Shown here: one piece after another, positions 58,700 to 64,000 of the stretch | Layout of the letters: each line of letters starts with the position of its first letter | Numbering within the stretch: the stretch's first letter is position 1 | Assembly (NCBI GenBank): GCA_025765615.1 | Contig: JAIVFJ010000108.1 | Location: 97,001-161,000 of the forward strand | DNA length: 64,000 nucleotides | DNA from: Zopfochytrium polystomum | Taxonomy: Eukaryota; Chytridiomycota; Chytridiomycetes; Chytridiales; Chytridiaceae | Direction of reading: 5' to 3' | Notes under the pieces: model-generated | Database searches by the model: none | What the model was told of the DNA's origin: nothing | Seen by the model: only the letters and a program-made list of their open reading frames with translations | Made by a program: the position numbers and the translations under genes

Positions 58700-60979
58700 A
58701 TGCAGGCGCAAGCAAAAAACAGTCAGAGTGCTTGCTCCTGTCACCTCAAAAACACTGAGCAAAAACGCCAAAATCCTTCAGCTGCTTGTTGACAGTCTGA
58801 TGACGCGCCCCCATGCGTCGAAGGAGCTTGTTGTGGAAATCAAATTCTTTGTTATGATTGGGGTTGTCTACAGAGGTCCAGAAGCGACCATTCCTGCCTC
58901 CTCACAGTACCCCTTATCGCCAGCAACGCACTCATCTGGTGCCAACCTGGGCAAAAGAGAGTGGCAAGCCAGCTTCAGGTCTGGCCAGTCGCGACAAGGA
59001 ACTCCGCCACCAACGTGGACAATTTCGAGATGCCAAATGCGGTAGCAACCTCATAACAGATGCCGGCACGTTTGAATTTGTGGCTGAAATCGCTCTTGCT
59101 GGTGGGTCAACGCTCCCAAACCTTGCAGTCGATTCTGTCTACATAGGAGGTCAGGCCCCACATGTTCCAGTCGTCCCATCAGTCCTCGAGATGGATCTGT
59201 GAGTCAGTTCAAACAAAATCGTTTCTTTAAAATCACAAGGAACTGGCCATACCACATCCATAGTTGCGATCAGTTTCACAACAATTGAGGTCCAGTGGCG
59301 GTAAGCCTTTTCCGTCGTACCAAAAGTACCAGCCACAACTGATTCTGCACTGTAGACTTTCAGGTGGTATAGAACCCACAAGAGGTGAAAGTGCCAAGTT
59401 CCATTTTCAGTGCACCAAACCCAAATATTTTCCCAAATATTGACACAGGCGTTCAACGTGGCACCAAAGTGTGATTTGAACTTTCGCTCCTAGGTGGGCA
59501 TGTCTGCACCCTCAGTTGGAGTTTTCATTATGGCTTATGGCGGAGACGAGAGTGATAAACACCTGAATGGTGTTGACGCGATTGTGTTTGTTTTCATTAC
59601 TTTGAGCTGACATGCTGCTTCGAGGTGATGAGCAAACGGTCATGCTGTCCACTGCCACGCTTAAATATTAGACGCTTGTTTGCCAAGAAGAGCGGATAAA
59701 ACTGCGTAATACCACAACTGTACTCAGCCTTTTCAGCTGGCATAGCGTTGGCAAATGCGGATTTACCACATCTTCCAATTTGCTCTACCGTAGGTGCAAG
59801 ATAGTGGACAGGGCTTCCAACAGAAAAACTCATAGCACCTGCGGGAATACTGTAAGTGCATTTGCCTGCTCTGTCGCTTTTCCTTTCTACAATCTTGTTG
59901 CTACGGTAAATCGCAATGGGGGTGCGGTAAAACAGGGACAGAAACCAAACACATCAGTTTATGGAAAGTGACAGCAGTGATGCTGAAACTGATTGCTGAT
60001 TCAATCCACTTGCCAATGCCACTCACTCCAAAAGATTGGAAGGACGAGCACACAACCCTGTTCTTGAAGATTGTGTCGGCACACAAGGGACTGTTGAGCA
60101 AGCTCAAGTCGTCTGATGTGCTGAAAGAGGTTTCCGGCAAACTCGCAAAGTTCTCCCTGCAAACGCTCGCCGCAAAAGTATCTGGAGTGACAGGTATGAT
60201 ATGATCGTCACTCAGTTTGCGACAGGTGCGGACTGGCGATCTCAAATGACCTGGCAGTCGCTTCCCTTTCTGACAGTTCCGCTGCCTGCAGTCTCATCAT
60301 TCCCGTGTCCCCATGACACTTGTGATCAGCATCTCACCTTTTCTCTCGCTTTAAAAGGCACCAAGGGTCGTTTGATCAACACCACCCCTCGACTGCTCAC
60401 ACCAACTCCTGCCTTTTGGCAAGCAGTCAGGAAAGAAAACGTTCCCCATCCACCCAGTAAGCGAAGCCACGTCGACGAACAATCGCCATCAGTCGAGTCG
60501 GAAGAATCAGTTGTTGAGGTTCCCAGTTTCGCAGATCTCTGCCAGATTGGATCCTACTCAACAGACAACAATGAGCGCCGCCTTGTTGTCCTGATCAGTT
60601 GGCTGTTTGACTACGATTGCAATGTTGAGGTCGTACAAGGGACACACCTTCGTGTTGTTTCCAGTCAAAAGCCAATGGCGCGAAACATTGGATCGACCCA
60701 TCTGTTGCCCCAGAAGACCTGCTGTCCCATCCCGAGTCCCGAATGCTCCTCCAGATGTTCCTGCCAATCGACCAGGAGCAGGCTGTGAAGAGCTTCACGT
60801 TCAGTGTGAAGTTACCAGAGCCAGTCAGCGATGGGATTGGAAGCAAAAGAGGGGCGCAAAAGTCTGCAAAGCGGGCTGACGGCACAGCACTGAAAATTAG
60901 TTGTGCTATGGTAGTGACATTGAAAGTGCAAGAGGCCGTGGGGAGCTCCGTTGGTGACAACGCTTGGGTGATAGAGTGA
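58700..60979 (+). pseudogene. Decayed multi-piece gene of unknown family
   Basis: Plus-strand coding-like pieces in changing frames: 58728-59045 (ASKELVVEIKFFVMIGVVYR), 59050-59202 (LITDAGTFEFVAEIALAGG, then VPSVLEMDL before a GTGAGT donor), 59968-60204 (HLPMPLTPKDWKDEHTTLFL), 60201-60620 (TFSLALKGTKGRLINTTPRL) and 60743-60979 (EQAVKSFTFSVKLPEPVSDG, ending at a stop at 60977). The pieces could be exons of one gene or parts of different remnants. No domain is recognised. The region is AT-richer than neighbouring genes, like the mobile island at 3-19 kb. Confidence 0.4.
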
Positions 60980-60999
60980 ATTTGGTCGTTTAATAAATT

Positions 61000-61864
61000 G
61001 GACGGTTTACTACATCTTCCAGGCTTTTCAGCGACGCCATAATTATTTTTGAAAAAGAACTTTTCAGGGGAGATAGGCGGGGCCTTACAGGTTGGGGCGG
61101 TCTGTGTTCTGTCAGGGAAATCATGGTTCAATGTCAGGGAAATCCGTTGGGGAGAATTTGAGCGCCAAAATCCACTTTTCCTTTTTTATTTATTTTTCTT
61201 TTTTTTTGGAAGTTGAACCGACACTGATGGGTCAAGTCGACTGATGGTTTAAGGGCGCTGACAGCGGTGTCCAAGTGTATGAAACCCCCAGGGGGACATA
61301 CATTTCCGGGCACCCCAAAAGCTCAAACTCCATCACAGGAGCCCAGTGCACAAAACTAACTCAACTCTCGATTTTTATTGGCAAACTTTCAAACTTTGAG
61401 TACAGTCAGGACATTTGTTTCAGTGGCAAGTTCCCCTGCTAATGGACAAAAATGGGAAAATCACTAATCCTCTTGAGTTGCGCCTCTTTGAGCAGTTCGC
61501 GAGAATTCTTGCAGAAGGCAAAATGTTGAAACAAAACTTTATCAACGTATATGATCATTTCGGGATTCGAAGTGGGGGGTCTAAATGTTCTGTGTGATGT
61601 CCAGCAGCGTAAGAAGTGAGAGCAGCACGACGAGTTGCGAATGTGCATTTTTCTAATTTCTGTCATTTTGATGAACATGCGTACCGGCAGCGTCTTGCGC
61701 GCGATCGCACACATTGCCGCGGGTTTGCGGTGAGGGGGTGAGGGCAGGAGGAGGAGGAGGTGGAGGTGGTGGAGAAGGGCATACCGATTGACACAGCTGT
61801 GGCGTTGTTGTTGTTGGTGCTGCTGCTGAGGGTGGAAGACAGAGAGTGAGTGAGAGAGAGAGAA

Positions 61865-61951
<87 letters not shown>

Positions 61952-62361
61952 CATAGAAATCTCTCGGACATGAACAAAGAGCTACTCACGTTTCGTTCCA
62001 GAAGCCCTGTGCTGGCACATGCCAGCCGCTTTCGCTATGTTTGTTTTTTTCAACGCTAGAAAGAAAAAAAAAAAAAAAAGCAAGAAAGAAAAACAAAGGA
62101 AATAGGGAAGAAAGAAAGTCAGTCGCCAGCAAGCAACTACCGCAGCAGCACCAAGCAGCTGCCAGCCAGCCAGCAGTACCCTCAGTTACCGCCCCCTTGC
62201 CGACCCCCGCCCCGGTTGCTGAGGAGACGGCTCTCTCTCTCCCTCACTTCCTCACTTCCTCTCCTCACCCTACCACCGCCGCGTAGTGCGCACGTTTACC
62301 ACCCCTACAGCCAACAGCAGGGCTTTCCAGCCTACCGCCCCACCGCCAACCTCACTCGCCC

Positions 62362-62392
<31 letters not shown>

Positions 62393-62417
62393 GACACACC
62401 GCACACACACACACACA
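61000..62417. other. Intergenic region with microsatellites
   Basis: A short open stretch at 61415-61597 (plus; LRLFEQFARILAEGKMLKQN) lacks a recognisable domain. (GA)n then (GT)n lie at 61851-61948, an A run at 62062-62079, and (CA)n at 62362-62417 reaching the next start codon. Confidence 0.5.
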
Positions 62418-62947
62418 ATGTCGCCATCCTCCCGCCCCCTCCCACCGCCGCCCTTCGCCCTCTCCCCGCCGCCCGCGACCGCCCCCTCCACCACCGCCCC
62501 GCTGCCGCGCGCCCCGGCCCCCGACGCGCTCTACGCAAACGCAACGCACCCCGCCACCCCCGCCGACGCGCGCGAAAAGGCGCAGCTGGCCATCGCGACG
62601 CGGTACGCTTTCAGCCCCGCACAGTGGCTCGTGTGGTGGCGCCGCGCGGCGGCGGCGGCGGCGGCAGGGCCCGGCGGTTTCCAGTTCAGGCGGCGGCGCG
62701 ACGGGGGTCACGGGAGGTGGGGGGGCGGCGGGCGGCGGCGGCGGCGGCGGCGGCGGGGGTGGGGTGGCGGGGGTAGTGAGGGCGGCGGCGGCGGCGGCGG
62801 AGGAGGAGGAGGAGCGGGTGGAAGCTTTGGCGGCGTCGCGGAGCAGGGGCTGCGGTGCGTGGTGCAGATTGGCACGGTGAGAGAAAATTCCTTCTTTTTT
62901 TTTGCGTCTGTAGGGGGCTCTTACGACTCACACGCTCTCTCTTTTGA

Positions 62948-63013
<66 letters not shown>

Positions 63014-63787
63014 CACACGCACACTCACGCGCACACATACACACGCACGCACACAGATTCACGCGTGCCTGCTCGGACGCTACCGCACGCCGCAGGGCGG
63101 CGAGGTGCGGCTGCGGCGTCAGCTGCTGCGCGCAGCGGTGACGGACGCGCGGCTGTTTGACATGGAGAGCGTCGGCGTCGTGGGAGGCGGCGGCGGCGGC
63201 GGAGGCGGAGGCGGAGGGGGCGGCCGAGGGGGCGGCGGAGCGGGAGGAGGCGGGCGCGACGCCTCGTCGTCGCGGATGCGCGCCGACATGCTGTCGACCG
63301 CGTCGCTGCTGGCGCTGGCCGTCCACACGCGCGTCATTGTCGTCGACGGAGACCTGCTGAACGGTTCGTAATTCATTTTTGCTATTTACAACTCATGCTC
63401 CGCCCCCCCTCAACTCAACACCCCCAGTCGCGCTGCAACTACGCCGCATCTTCAAGCACACGCCCGCGGTCTTTGTGCCCGTCAACGCGTCGCTGCCCGG
63501 CGGGTTCTACCGGCGCGGCGGATCTGCCGCCCCAGAGGAAGAGGTGTGCCGGCGCTCCAACCTGTGGGAGTGCCTGGACGATCCGTACGGCCCGCGCCAC
63601 GGTCGGCGTCGGTGCGGGCGGCAGCAGCAAAGGCGCAGCGGGCGCGGCCGGCGGCGGGCTGGGTTCGGGCGATGTGGGGTCGTCGTCGGCGTCGGTGGCG
63701 GCAGCGTCAGCGGCAAAGGGTGGCGGCGGAAGGAGCTGGAGGTACCCGCTGAGTCAGAGCCAGTGCGTGTACGTTCCCGACGTTCAG
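62418..63787 (+). CDS. Microbial-type PARG-like (DUF2263) protein, 3' end outside window
   Basis: Protein of the microbial poly(ADP-ribose) glycohydrolase-like group (macrodomain fold). Exons 62418-62876, 63057-63363 and 63428-63787; the next exon lies beyond the window. The N-terminal helix region EKAQLAIATRYAF, then RCVVQIGT-IHACLLGRYRTPQGG across intron 1, is followed by VRLRRQLLRAAVTDARLFD. In exon 3 VFVPVNASLPGGFYRRGGS and PEEEVCRRSNLWECLDDPYG correspond to the family's N-x(n)-GGG and Q/P-EE-xLCRxS blocks, with Gly-rich spacers expanded elsewhere. YPLSQSQCVYVPDVQ at the exon end is in the adjacent frame, so a one-base break or tiny intron lies near 63600. The GGG of typical enzymes is GGF here, so activity is uncertain. 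(CA)n fills the end of intron 1. Confidence 0.72.
62949..63056 (+). repeat. Long (CA)n tract at an intron acceptor
   Basis: About 31 uninterrupted CA units (62949-63010), then an imperfect CA-rich run that ends directly in the ACAG acceptor of the PARG-like gene's first intron. Confidence 0.95.
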
Positions 63788-63931
63788 GTGATATTTTTTT
63801 ATTTTATTTTTTTAAATTTTTTTTTATTTTTTTATTTATTTATTTTTTTTTTTATGTCGCTGCATATGGAAAGGGGGAGGACAAGCACTTTTTGAGGAGC
63901 CCTGTTTGCTGAAATCTCTCTTTTTGGGTTT

Positions 63932-63962
<31 letters not shown>

Positions 63963-64000
63963 CCCCCACTTTCTTTTGCTGGCCCCCACCACGCCACCAC
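63788..64000. other. Intron or end of window, T-rich
   Basis: After the GTGATA donor at 63788 the sequence is T-rich (TTTTA repeats, then a T run of about 33 at 63929-63961) and runs to the window end. Confidence 0.5.

Overview
The window looks like nuclear DNA of an early-diverging, probably zoosporic (chytrid-like) fungus. The evidence is indirect. Its genes are fungal in character: an ERG4/ERG24-family sterol reductase, a chitin deacetylase with a GPI-type tail, a Pfa4-type palmitoyltransferase, a PRM10/ThrE-type transporter, a GH28 pectinase, and split SDH2, SDH4 and LSM4. Introns are mostly short GT-AG introns of about 50-110 nt. The window also carries cut-and-paste transposons (piggyBac, Mutator-like) and a TIR-NACHT-WD40 receptor. 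The genus cannot be fixed from this sequence.

Layout. 1-2.8 kb: a disordered nuclear-type protein. 3.4-18.7 kb: an AT-richer mobile-DNA island. A piggyBac transposase is split into an N-terminal part (3369-4766) and a C-terminal part (18345-18745). Between them lie a near-identical 202/205-bp direct repeat at both inner edges, diverged membrane-protein fragments, a broken carnitine acetyltransferase joined head-to-tail to a broken PRP16/DHX38 helicase, an unidentified decayed element, and a Mutator-like transposase that itself contains a solo LTR. 19.9-27.4 kb: SDH4, a zinc-finger protein with KPW repeats, and the palmitoyltransferase, all on the minus strand. 28.3-33.6 kb: a GH28 polygalacturonase and a ThrE-family transporter, plus strand. 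33.6-36.7 kb: a repeat island. 36.8-46.0 kb: a GH63 glycosidase (minus), a sterol reductase and SDH2 (plus). 46.6-53.3 kb: LSM4 (minus) divergent from the TIR-NACHT-WD40 receptor (plus). 55.7-57.1 kb: chitin deacetylase (minus). 57.2-62.4 kb: microsatellites and a decayed unknown gene. 62.4 kb to the end: a PARG-like gene that runs off the window.

How they fit together. SDH2 and SDH4 are two subunits of respiratory complex II. GH28 (secreted pectinase), chitin deacetylase (own wall) and a Pfa4-like enzyme (in yeast needed for chitin synthase export) concern polymer degradation and cell wall. The sterol reductase belongs to ergosterol synthesis. LSM4 belongs to U6 snRNP/mRNA decay.

The two most notable items are the PB1-like/TIR/NACHT/WD40 protein at 48073-53301, an NLR-architecture immune-type sensor with motifs of a possible NAD-cleaving TIR, and the nested mobile island at 3.4-18.7 kb, which holds intron-bearing fragments of at least two unrelated host genes fused at one point. 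Several genes (1, 22.9, 52.6 and 63.6 kb) show single-base frame breaks, three of them at homopolymer runs. They may be assembly errors or real lesions; the sequence alone cannot decide.
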